DNA of 54,454 bases from a virus. Below, piece after piece: positions 22,994-30,390 of the stretch. The translations under genes were made by a program, and so were the position numbers. The stretch is from the IMG/VR virus record IMGVR_UViG_3300032892_000002, positions 1 to 54,454 of that record; one strand, given 5' to 3'. A model generated the notes under the pieces. It searched no databases. It saw only the letters and a program-made list of their open reading frames with translations, and was not told the DNA's origin. Within the stretch, counting starts at the first letter, position 1, and every line of letters starts with the position of its first letter.

Positions 22994-23341
22994 TTAGAGG
23001 TCGTTGATTTGCAGGAGGCCGAACATGGCGGTTTTTTTCTGTCCACCTGCGATGACGTCGACCCGCCAGAACCGGGTTGCCGGTGTCTGCAGATCGACGG
23101 TGGGGATGGTGACCGTCGCGAGCCCCGCCGTAGGTGGAGACGTGACAACGACGCCGCCGCCGGTGGTGGACAGTTTGATGACGTCGATGTCGGTGTCTTC
23201 CGACGCTGCCGACGGTTTGATGTAGAAGTCGACCTCGGCGGATGTGAGGTCGTACGGAGTGATGCCGTCTGGTTGCAGCAGGGTGAGGTTGATGGTTTCG
23301 TCGTTGCGTTCGTTGAGCACCAGGTTGATCTGCGCGGTCAC
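22994..23341 (-). CDS. beta-sandwich structural protein (BppU-like)
   Basis: 115 residues from GTG 23341, preceded by AAGGGA. The pattern NDETINLTLLQPDGITPYDL, AEVDFYIKP, then RFWRVDVIAGGQKKTAMFGLL resembles the N-terminal domain of BppU-like upper baseplate proteins that hold a receptor-binding partner. Its place next to the giant repeat gene suggests it may anchor that protein. Inference from strand pattern only. Confidence 0.5.
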   Translation of the reverse strand: MTAQINLVLNERNDETINLTLLQPDGITPYDLTSAEVDFYIKPSAASEDTDIDVIKLSTTGGGVVVTSPPTAGLATVTIPTVDLQTPATRFWRVDVIAGGQKKTAMFGLLQINDL

Positions 23342-23354
23342 CGGCGGTCCCTTC

Positions 23355-26300
23355 TCATCCCGGGGTCGCGGTTCCGGTGATGTTCTGCGGGACAGCGCCG
23401 CCGGTAACGTTCTGCGGGACAGCGCCGCCGGTAACGCCGGGTACGATCAGCGGTTTCAGGTTGACCAGGCCGTGGACCCCGCCGAACCTGGCGCGGGTCA
23501 GCGGCGGTGGCCGTCTGCCCGGTACGACCGGTACCGCGTATTGCGGCGCGCCGAGCTGGGTGACGACGCGGCTGGCGTAACCGGCGGCACATTGCCAGCG
23601 TGGGCCGATCCGTGACCGTGCAGGCAGCGGCGGCCGCCACACGAATGGCCGCACCGGAACAGCGGTGACCGGCTTGTTGTACAGCCCTGCGGACCCGCCG
23701 GCGGCCTGACCGCGTGGGCCGCATCGGCCCCTAGCTGGGAGCGGGGACCGCCAGATGAACGGTTTCGGTGGCCCGAGCGCACCGAGCGGCGGGTGCGGTA
23801 CCGGGATCCCGGCGCCGGCGGTGCCGCGTGGGCCGATCCGGGCGGAGGCGTGCAGCGGGGACCGCCACACGAACGGTTTCGGTGGCCCCAGCGCGCCGAA
23901 TTGGGTGAGAACTCCGCCGCGGCCCGCTGCTGCGGTGCTGCGTGGCCCGGTGACCGCCCGGTACGGTCCTGGTCGCCGTATCTGCGGCGCTGGGCGCTGG
24001 TATGTGGTGGCGAGCGGGATCGGCGCCGGGCCGGTGGTGCCGCCGGCGGTGGTGGTGTGCCCGGTGGTGGCGCGGGTGTGTTTCGGCGGGTATTGCGGGA
24101 CTTTCCGCGCGGGTGGCAGGGCGCCGAGCGGGACCGGTGGGGCGGTGTAACCTGCCGCGCATGTGCCGCGTGGCCCGAGTGTGGCCCTCGCCGGTGCGGG
24201 CCGGCGGATCTGCGGCGGGGTCCGCTGGTAGGCGCCGGGTGTGCCAGGGAGGACGGGTGGTGCGGGTGCTGCGGCGCCGTGCCATACCGCCCGGGCGGGT
24301 GCGGGGCGCTGGGCTTGTGGTGGCAGCGGGCGGTGCAGGACAGGCAGCGTGCCCAGCGGCACCGCCGGTGCTGCTACACCGTGCCAGAGCCCTCTTGCGG
24401 GCGCCGGGCGCCGGATTGCCGGTGCTGGCCGCTGGTAGGCGGTTACGACAGGTGGTTGCGCGGGGTAACCGGCGCCGTGCCACACCACCCGGGTCAGCGG
24501 CGCGGGCAGCCGTCCCGGCACCACTGGGACGGTGACCTGCGGCGGCCCCAGCAGCGGCAGGTTGTACAGCCCAGCAGTGCCTGCGCCGACCGCACCGGCA
24601 GGCCCTAGTTTGGCGCGCGCTGGTCCTGGCCGGCGGATCTGCGGCGAAACCCGCTGATACGCACCGGGGGTACCGGGGACCGGCGGGATGTACGGGCCAA
24701 GGACCGCGACATCGACCCAGTAGTTGGTCGCGTTGAAACTCGACGCCGGGTAGGTGAGAATCCCGCCGAGGTTGAATGTGTCCTGGCCGCCGTCGGCTGC
24801 GGCGTTGTCCGGCGCGAAGATGATCCCCGACGTGATCCCCGCTGCGCCGGGACCGGTGTCCCAGTAGTGCGTGGTCGCTGAGTACCAGCCGACGGCGGCG
24901 GACTGGCAGACGACCGCCTTGTACGGCACCCCGGCGGTGATGGTAACCGGGCCAGTGGCGGCTGCCAGGATCCAGCCGGTGGCGGCGGTGACCGGGAATG
25001 TGACCGCCGAACCCGCCACCGGGGTGCCGGTGCCGGGGCCGGTGACCTGGAACAGTTCAGCGCTGGTCGGCAGCGCGTCCCCGGCGGTGGCGCGCCAGAA
25101 CCAGATGCCGGCGAAGGTTGCGTTGACGCTGAGGGTGAACTCGACGCCGAGGGAGTAGGCGCTGGGGTCACCGGAACTGGTCGCGGGGCCGGGGGTGGAT
25201 GGCCAGATGCGGTAGGCGACGACCAGCGGCGCCGGTCCCTGGATCCCGGCAGCGCTCGTAGCGGGTCCGGTGACGGCGCGGCTGACCCGCCGCTGCCCGA
25301 TGATGATCGGGATTACCGGCTGCGCGGCTCCGGTGGGGGTGACAACCGTTGACGCGATCCCGGCTGCGCAGCCGCTTGCGGGTCCGACGACGGCGCGGGC
25401 CCGGGCCGGTCGTTTCACCGTCAGCGGCGGCAACCCGACCGGCGGTGCCGCAGGCGGTACCGCTGCTACGGCGGTGCCATGCCACAGTCCACGCGCTGGC
25501 GCTGGCCGGTATCTGTGGACAGGTGCAGCCGTTTGCGCGGCCGGTGGCAGCGGTCCTGGCAGGTTGACCAGCGCGGCGACGCCCGCGCCAACGGCACCGG
25601 ACGGACCGAGCTTGGCGCGCGCTGGTCCTGGCCGGCGGATCTGCGGCGAAACCCGCTGATACGCACCGGGGGTACCGGGCAGCGCGATCGGTGCTGGGCC
25701 TGCGGCGCCGTGCCACAGCACCTGGGCGGCCGCTGGGCGGCGGATCTGGGGCGCCGGCCGCTGGTAGGCGGTAACGACCGGCGGGGCGCCCCTGGCCGCA
25801 CCCGCAGCGCAAGCTACCGCCGGTCCGACATGGGCCCGCGCAGGGACCCTGCTGCGGGCGATGAACGGCCTCGCCGGCAGCAGGGTCCCCAGCGGAACGC
25901 CGCCCGCAACGCCGCCGTACGGGCCAGGTCGCGGACCCACCCACGCCCGCGCGGGTGGGCGGCGGGTGATGACCGGCCGCAGCTGCGGGGACGGTGCCGC
26001 GCCTGCCGGGTAGTGCGGAGCGGCGTACCCGCGCCACAGCACCCGCCGTGGCGGCAGATGCTGGATGACTGGGCGGGGGGCAGGCTGCGACGGTGAACCG
26101 AGCGGGGGTGCCGCGCTCGCGACACCGCCAGCAGCCTGACCTCGGGGCCCGGTGTGTGCCCGCGCAGGTGGCCGGTGAACGATGACAGGGCGGGGCGGCG
26201 GCTGGGTGAGATACCCAAGCGACAGCGACGGCCCGACCTGCCCGGCAGCGACGTATGTTCCGGGGCCGACTTTCGCCCGCGGCGACGCGGGCCGGAACCG

Positions 26301-27473
26301 GTGAACAGGCGCTGCTGCCTGCACCGCCGGCGGCAGCGGTCCTGGCAGGTTGACCAGCGCGGCGACACCGCCGCCGGTCTTACCGGACGGTCCGACCCGG
26401 GCGCGTGCCGGGGCCGGGCGGTGGGAAACGAATCCTCTGGCGCTGGCGGCTACCGGAACTGCTGGGGGCGGGGCGGCGATCCCGGCGCCGGTTTGCTGGT
26501 TTCCGGTGGTGGCGCGGCGCGGCGGCGGTGGGGGCCGATGACCGGGTGGCCGCTGCTGCAACGTGATCGCAGCAGCAGCGATCGGTGGGGACGGTGGGGA
26601 GATTCGCTGGCGGTGGCGGTTAAGACGCCGCCAGGTGGGGCCGCCGATGTGGGGGTAGTTCGGCGACGGAGCCGACGTGGCGCCGGCGTTTTCGATTTCG
26701 ATGCCGAGCAGGGTCCAGGTCTGCCCGGTCGGTGAGGTGATGCCGAGAGTCTGCGACCCTGGCGCGGTGGCGATCTGGTACGCGTAATAGGCGGTGTACA
26801 GGCCGCTCTGGGTGGTGTAGCCGTCTTGGGTGGGGACCGCTGATGTGCTGTTGTAGGTGGGGGTCCCGGATATGGCCGCCCAGTCGCCGTTGAGCCACGA
26901 CACAACGGAACTGGCACCGACGGTGGTGATCGTGGTGGACGGTGCGCCGGACCCGCGTGTGTCGACGGTGGCGGGGGTGGTCGCGAGTTGCGCCCCGGAC
27001 CAGCGTTCCACCACGATCGAGTTGGCGCCGTTGCCGGTGTGCGCCACCGTGACGGTCATCGACGCTGACGCGGTGACCGGCGCGGTCCAGATTTTGCAGC
27101 CGGTGTGGGATGAGGTTACATCCGACACCCACAGGGTGTAGGTGAACCCGCCGCCGGTCGGGGTGGACTGGACAATGCTGGAGGCATCTTCGGTGATGCC
27201 TTTGACGACGAGGATTTCACCGACAGCAGGGGTGAACGAACCGGTGACCGCGCTGCCGGTGCCGCCGGCCACGTACACCGGGTAGGAGGCGACCAGCAGC
27301 GGCGGGTCCGGCGGTATGCCCAGCCCACCAGCGCACACCGCCCCAGCGCCGACCCGCGCCCGCGCGGGTGCCGGGGGGCGGGCGACGAACGGCCGGACCT
27401 GCAGCGCGGTTGTGACGACCGGTACTTGCCGGATGTACGGCTGGCCCGGGAATGCGCGCCTGAAACGGGCCAT
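23355..27473 (-). CDS. giant Arg/Pro-rich repeat protein with two inserted beta domains
   Basis: 1372 residues from ATG 27473, with a strong GAGGAGG seven bases upstream. About 24 units of 35-40 residues repeat the core [RP-x-x-x-R-P-x-PARA-x-x-GP-x-G-x-x-A-A-G], for example RPFVWRPPLPARSRIGP and PQIRRPGPARAKLGP. The units carry few acidic residues. A domain of about 210 residues (roughly 60-270; GGTGSAVTGSFTPAVGEILV) resembles a module in nearby genes, and a DUF4082 domain (about 745-935; LGVEFTLSVNATFAGIWFW) also occurs at 30390. The C-terminus has a 9-residue tandem repeat. Probably an extended, strongly basic, proline-rich fibre. Enzyme activity is not indicated. Function unknown. Confidence 0.75.
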   Translation of the reverse strand: MARFRRAFPGQPYIRQVPVVTTALQVRPFVARPPAPARARVGAGAVCAGGLGIPPDPPLLVASYPVYVAGGTGSAVTGSFTPAVGEILVVKGITEDASSIVQSTPTGGGFTYTLWVSDVTSSHTGCKIWTAPVTASASMTVTVAHTGNGANSIVVERWSGAQLATTPATVDTRGSGAPSTTITTVGASSVVSWLNGDWAAISGTPTYNSTSAVPTQDGYTTQSGLYTAYYAYQIATAPGSQTLGITSPTGQTWTLLGIEIENAGATSAPSPNYPHIGGPTWRRLNRHRQRISPPSPPIAAAAITLQQRPPGHRPPPPPRRATTGNQQTGAGIAAPPPAVPVAASARGFVSHRPAPARARVGPSGKTGGGVAALVNLPGPLPPAVQAAAPVHRFRPASPRAKVGPGTYVAAGQVGPSLSLGYLTQPPPRPVIVHRPPARAHTGPRGQAAGGVASAAPPLGSPSQPAPRPVIQHLPPRRVLWRGYAAPHYPAGAAPSPQLRPVITRRPPARAWVGPRPGPYGGVAGGVPLGTLLPARPFIARSRVPARAHVGPAVACAAGAARGAPPVVTAYQRPAPQIRRPAAAQVLWHGAAGPAPIALPGTPGAYQRVSPQIRRPGPARAKLGPSGAVGAGVAALVNLPGPLPPAAQTAAPVHRYRPAPARGLWHGTAVAAVPPAAPPVGLPPLTVKRPARARAVVGPASGCAAGIASTVVTPTGAAQPVIPIIIGQRRVSRAVTGPATSAAGIQGPAPLVVAYRIWPSTPGPATSSGDPSAYSLGVEFTLSVNATFAGIWFWRATAGDALPTSAELFQVTGPGTGTPVAGSAVTFPVTAATGWILAAATGPVTITAGVPYKAVVCQSAAVGWYSATTHYWDTGPGAAGITSGIIFAPDNAAADGGQDTFNLGGILTYPASSFNATNYWVDVAVLGPYIPPVPGTPGAYQRVSPQIRRPGPARAKLGPAGAVGAGTAGLYNLPLLGPPQVTVPVVPGRLPAPLTRVVWHGAGYPAQPPVVTAYQRPAPAIRRPAPARGLWHGVAAPAVPLGTLPVLHRPLPPQAQRPAPARAVWHGAAAPAPPVLPGTPGAYQRTPPQIRRPAPARATLGPRGTCAAGYTAPPVPLGALPPARKVPQYPPKHTRATTGHTTTAGGTTGPAPIPLATTYQRPAPQIRRPGPYRAVTGPRSTAAAGRGGVLTQFGALGPPKPFVWRSPLHASARIGPRGTAGAGIPVPHPPLGALGPPKPFIWRSPLPARGRCGPRGQAAGGSAGLYNKPVTAVPVRPFVWRPPLPARSRIGPRWQCAAGYASRVVTQLGAPQYAVPVVPGRRPPPLTRARFGGVHGLVNLKPLIVPGVTGGAVPQNVTGGAVPQNITGTATPG
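23382..23435 (-). repeat. two tandem 27-bp perfect repeats
   Basis: Bases 23382-23408 and 23409-23435 are identical and encode VTGGAVPQN twice near the C-terminus of the giant repeat protein. Such units could change copy number by recombination. Confidence 0.9.
24610..24677 (-). repeat. 68-bp exact repeat, copy 1
   Basis: Identical to 25612-25679. It encodes the unit PGTPGAYQRVSPQIRRPGP and following residues, just after the DUF4082 domain in the protein. The two copies flank the DUF4082 domain and three repeat units. Confidence 0.9.
25612..25679 (-). repeat. 68-bp exact repeat, copy 2
   Basis: Second copy of the 68-base block found at 24610-24677. In protein order it precedes three repeat units and the DUF4082 domain. 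Recombination between the copies would remove about 1 kb (1002 bases, a multiple of three) in frame. Confidence 0.9.
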
Positions 27474-27499
27474 CCCGCGCCTCCTCTAACCCGGCGCCG

Positions 27500-28045
27500 C
27501 TACCCGGCGGTCAGCAGGTACGACCCGCCGCTGTGGGTGTGCCCGGTCACCGCCGACGCGGTCCAGTTCACCACCACACCCACGGCGTCGACGTTCACCG
27601 TCGACGCCGTGGTCAGATATTTGGTGGCGACCAGCTGCACACCGAGCCCAGCCATGTTCGACCAGGCGGCGACGCCGGTGAACGGGACGACGGTGCTGTT
27701 CGAGGTGGACGTGGCCAGCGTCATCGCGGTCGAAGAACCGAGCGGTGTGCCACCGTCGGTCAGTTGCGCCGTCACGGACGACCAGCGGGTGGTCGCGCCG
27801 GTCACGTAGTAGTACACGATCGCGTTGACGGAGTCCACGGAGGCGGGGATTTCGGATCCCATCGCGGTGTCCGCGCCGTACCCGGTGCAGGTGATCGTCC
27901 CCGCTTCACCGTTGGTCGCGCTGGCGTACGTGGCGCGGGAATTGTCGTTCGCCCCAGCGGCGCGGGCCGGGTTCGACCAGCTGTCGGACCCGCTCGACGC
28001 GGTGGAAGGTGTACCTGTCGCCCACAGGGTCGCGGTCGCAGCCAC
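27500..28045 (-). CDS. beta-rich structural protein
   Basis: GTG 28045 gives 181 residues (MAATATLWATGTPSTASS...); the longer frame to 28408 would be antisense-like and Arg-rich over the neighbour. It is all-beta with Ser/Thr/Gly and two Cys, for example VNAIVYYYVTGATTRWSSV and YLTTASTVNVDAVGVVVNW. These look like a carbohydrate- or protein-binding sandwich of a virion surface protein. It is encoded between the giant repeat gene and other fibre genes. Family not recognised. Confidence 0.55.
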   Translation of the reverse strand: MAATATLWATGTPSTASSGSDSWSNPARAAGANDNSRATYASATNGEAGTITCTGYGADTAMGSEIPASVDSVNAIVYYYVTGATTRWSSVTAQLTDGGTPLGSSTAMTLATSTSNSTVVPFTGVAAWSNMAGLGVQLVATKYLTTASTVNVDAVGVVVNWTASAVTGHTHSGGSYLLTAG

Positions 28046-28050
28046 CAGAG

Positions 28051-28539
28051 TTACTCTTCGTAGATGACGTAGACGAGGGCGTTGCAGGTGACGTTCGACG
28101 TGACCCTGGCCCGGACAAACGTCGAGTAGTTGGCCTGCGGTTCCCGGCCGAGCGGCCACAGCTTCACATACTGCGCCGGGGGGACGATCAGCTGCAGATC
28201 GAAGGTGCGGTACGCGGCGACGGTCCCTTCGGTGCCGGGACTCCAGCAGGTAAGCGCCGCACCACCGGCGCATTGGGACGCGATACCGGTGAAACTTGAG
28301 TATTCCGACGGTGTGATCGACGTGCCAGTGCTGGCGGCGCCGGTGCAGCCGAACAGCTCCGCAGTGATGATCGCCGCCGAGGCGGGGGTGTCGAAACTGA
28401 TCCCCCATTCGACGATTTTGATCGCCACCGTGGACGGGACCCCGATCTGCAGCAACGTTTTGATCGACGTTCCGGTCGCGACTTTCACCGGCGCTGCGGT
28501 CGTCGGGAAAGCGGCGTTCTGCACCTGATACAGGGTCAC
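28051..28539 (-). CDS. beta-sandwich structural protein
   Basis: Start GTG 28539 overlaps the previous stop (GTGA), giving 162 residues. Strands such as AIKIVEWGISFDTPASAAI and YRTFDLQLIVPPAQYVKLW and the closing FVRARVTSNVTCNALVYVIY resemble the jelly-roll pattern of virion decoration proteins; genes at 36299 and 39324 have a similar length and texture. No catalytic motif. Likely a surface protein of head or tail. Confidence 0.55.
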   Translation of the reverse strand: MTLYQVQNAAFPTTAAPVKVATGTSIKTLLQIGVPSTVAIKIVEWGISFDTPASAAIITAELFGCTGAASTGTSITPSEYSSFTGIASQCAGGAALTCWSPGTEGTVAAYRTFDLQLIVPPAQYVKLWPLGREPQANYSTFVRARVTSNVTCNALVYVIYEE

Positions 28540-28799
28540 GCCGACGCCCCCCACACCAGCAGATATGCGGCGTCAGCGTTCAGCCCAGCAGGGATGGTCG
28601 CGACCGTCCCATCGACGGACACCGTTTCGGTTCCGGCGACCGTGGTACCCAGAATGGTGCCCTGCTTGACGACGGAAAAATCAGCGGCGAGATTAGCGGT
28701 GTCGCCGCTGGTGACGTTCCGCAGCGCGTACAGGGCCGCTTTGTCGGACAGCCCGTTCGACCACACCTGCACGTAGTGATCCGGGGTCAGCTCTGCCAC
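28536..28799 (-). CDS. small structural-region protein
   Basis: 87 residues from ATG 28799: MAELTPDHYVQVWSNGLSDK, then NVTSGDTANLAADFSVVKQG and a Val/Thr-rich beta region. No motif of known function. Overlaps the next gene by GTGA, so the two are translated together. Confidence 0.5.
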   Translation of the reverse strand: MAELTPDHYVQVWSNGLSDKAALYALRNVTSGDTANLAADFSVVKQGTILGTTVAGTETVSVDGTVATIPAGLNADAAYLLVWGASA

Positions 28800-28809
28800 G
28801 GAAAGCTCC

Positions 28810-29514
28810 TCACCATAGGGATGCGCGCCGCACAGCCTGCGCGGTGACAGATGTCTGCGTGTAGACGGGGACGTAGGCGACGGCGGGAACTTGCGCGATC
28901 CACACCCCCGCGTAGTCGGAGGAGGAGACGTTGGCTTTGACCGGTTCCGACCAGGATAGGCCGCCGCCGGTGTCGGTGACCGACATGGTGGTGATCCCGG
29001 AGCCGCCGTCCGACGACACCAGCGCGACGAGCAGCGACCCGGCCGGAGGGGTGAACGATGCCGTTGTCACCGTCGTCACACTGAACACCCCGGCGTTGTC
29101 GGCCAGCGGCGGCGCGGACGCGTCTTCTGTGATCGTCCCGTTCGGCAGGACTTCCAGCGCGCAGCAGCCGCCGGACTGTGCGCTGTCGAACCCGTGCAGC
29201 GTCGGGCCGGGTGTGCCGGTCGCCGACGTCGATTTGAACGTCAGGTACTGCTCGTTGTTGGTGGCGTCGTTGATGTTGTCGATCGCGGTGGACAGCGGCT
29301 CTGCCGTATACGCGCTGGCGCTGTGCGGGGATGCGACCGCCGCGCCGTACACCTGGCTGCCGGTGACAGTAGTGGTGATCGTCACCCGTTGCGCGGCGTC
29401 CGCTGTTTTGACGGCACCGTTCTGTGTCGCCGCGCAGTTGGTGAGCACCATGACGCGCAGCGCCATGCCGTTGGCTGGGTGGTTGACCTGGGTGGCGGTG
29501 ACGGTCATCGCCAC
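28810..29514 (-). CDS. fibre/surface protein with shared 'GSLLVAxV' module (copy 1)
   Basis: 234 residues. The C-terminal half has a module (SFTPPAGSLLVALVSSDGG, SVTDTGGGLSWSEPV, YAGVWIAQVP) found, with variation, in the genes at 35569, 29527, 32427 and the N-terminal domain of the giant repeat protein. The 35569 protein is a close paralogue over its length (TLLEDPSSPPAVTASGT versus TITEDASAPPLADNAGV). A beta-sandwich for glycan or protein binding is likely. Confidence 0.6.
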   Translation of the reverse strand: MAMTVTATQVNHPANGMALRVMVLTNCAATQNGAVKTADAAQRVTITTTVTGSQVYGAAVASPHSASAYTAEPLSTAIDNINDATNNEQYLTFKSTSATGTPGPTLHGFDSAQSGGCCALEVLPNGTITEDASAPPLADNAGVFSVTTVTTASFTPPAGSLLVALVSSDGGSGITTMSVTDTGGGLSWSEPVKANVSSSDYAGVWIAQVPAVAYVPVYTQTSVTAQAVRRASLW

Positions 29515-29526
29515 AATGTCACCGCC

Positions 29527-30390
29527 CTACGGGTGGAACGCCATGACAGCGGTCGCGTACGGCTGCGCCCCCCAGGTGCCCCAGGTGGGGGTGTAGCTGC
29601 CGGTGACACCGGGGAACCCGTATCCGGTGTACGGCAGGTTCGGCAGCAGCAGCGTCCACCCGGCTGGTGGGGCGGCCACGTAGTAGAACGCGGCGCCGAT
29701 CACCAGGTCACCGGCGTTGGTGAGGGTCAGCGACGGCGCCGGTGTCCCAGTTCCGGACGCTGCCGCACCGGTGTCCGCTGCGACGATACCGGCCCATTCG
29801 GTGACCGAGACACACCAGAAGTTCAGCCCATGTGACAAGGTGTCACCTGATGCGATCGGCGCCGATGCGGCGGGGGTGAAGTCGACCGGCGTGTTTCCTC
29901 CGGACGGGACGCCGAAGCTGGTGACCGTGTACGACGACGGCAGCACCTGGCCGGGGCCCAAGTCCTGAAAAATGTCACCGACGGTGATCCCCGCTGCGGC
30001 GGCGGTGGTGACCACGAACTGGGTGCTAGTTCCGGTCGCGGTCGTCGCCGCCGACCAGGGCAGCGGGTCCTTCACCGTGATTGACGTGACCGGGTTCGCG
30101 GCGATGACCCATCCGACGGTGACAACGAAGTTCCCGAAGATGCTGGTTCCGCCGAAGATCCCGCCTGTGTTCGCCGCCGACGGCGGGTTCTGGCTCGCTG
30201 CGGTGGACACCTGCCATGTGTTCGCTGCGCTGTCGGTGACCGATGCGATACCGGTGAGCGGCTGCTGGGCGCATTCGATGATGACCGCCACCAGTGTGTT
30301 CCCAGCCGCCGACGTGTACGGGATCGTCGGGCCGGATGCTGGCTGGCTGATGTTCTCAAACACAGCAGACCCGGCCAGTGTGATCGCCAT
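29527..30390 (-). CDS. fibre/surface protein with the shared module (copy 2)
   Basis: 287 residues, ATG 30390. The module appears near the N-terminus (AAGNTLVAVIIECAQQPLTG, SVTDSAANTWQVSTAASQNP, FVVTVGWVIAANPVTSITVK). The C-terminal half ends with aromatic Gly-rich strands (GVTGSYTPTWGTWGAQPYAT). Start overlaps the previous stop as TGATG. Probably a virion surface protein. No enzyme motif. Confidence 0.6.
   Translation of the reverse strand: MAITLAGSAVFENISQPASGPTIPYTSAAGNTLVAVIIECAQQPLTGIASVTDSAANTWQVSTAASQNPPSAANTGGIFGGTSIFGNFVVTVGWVIAANPVTSITVKDPLPWSAATTATGTSTQFVVTTAAAAGITVGDIFQDLGPGQVLPSSYTVTSFGVPSGGNTPVDFTPAASAPIASGDTLSHGLNFWCVSVTEWAGIVAADTGAAASGTGTPAPSLTLTNAGDLVIGAAFYYVAAPPAGWTLLLPNLPYTGYGFPGVTGSYTPTWGTWGAQPYATAVMAFHP

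Noticed and set aside
23355-27473. Collagen-like protein interpretation of the repeat gene
   Set aside because: Although GP-x-G appears in units, there is no continuous Gly-x-y triplet pattern, so a collagen triple helix is not supported.
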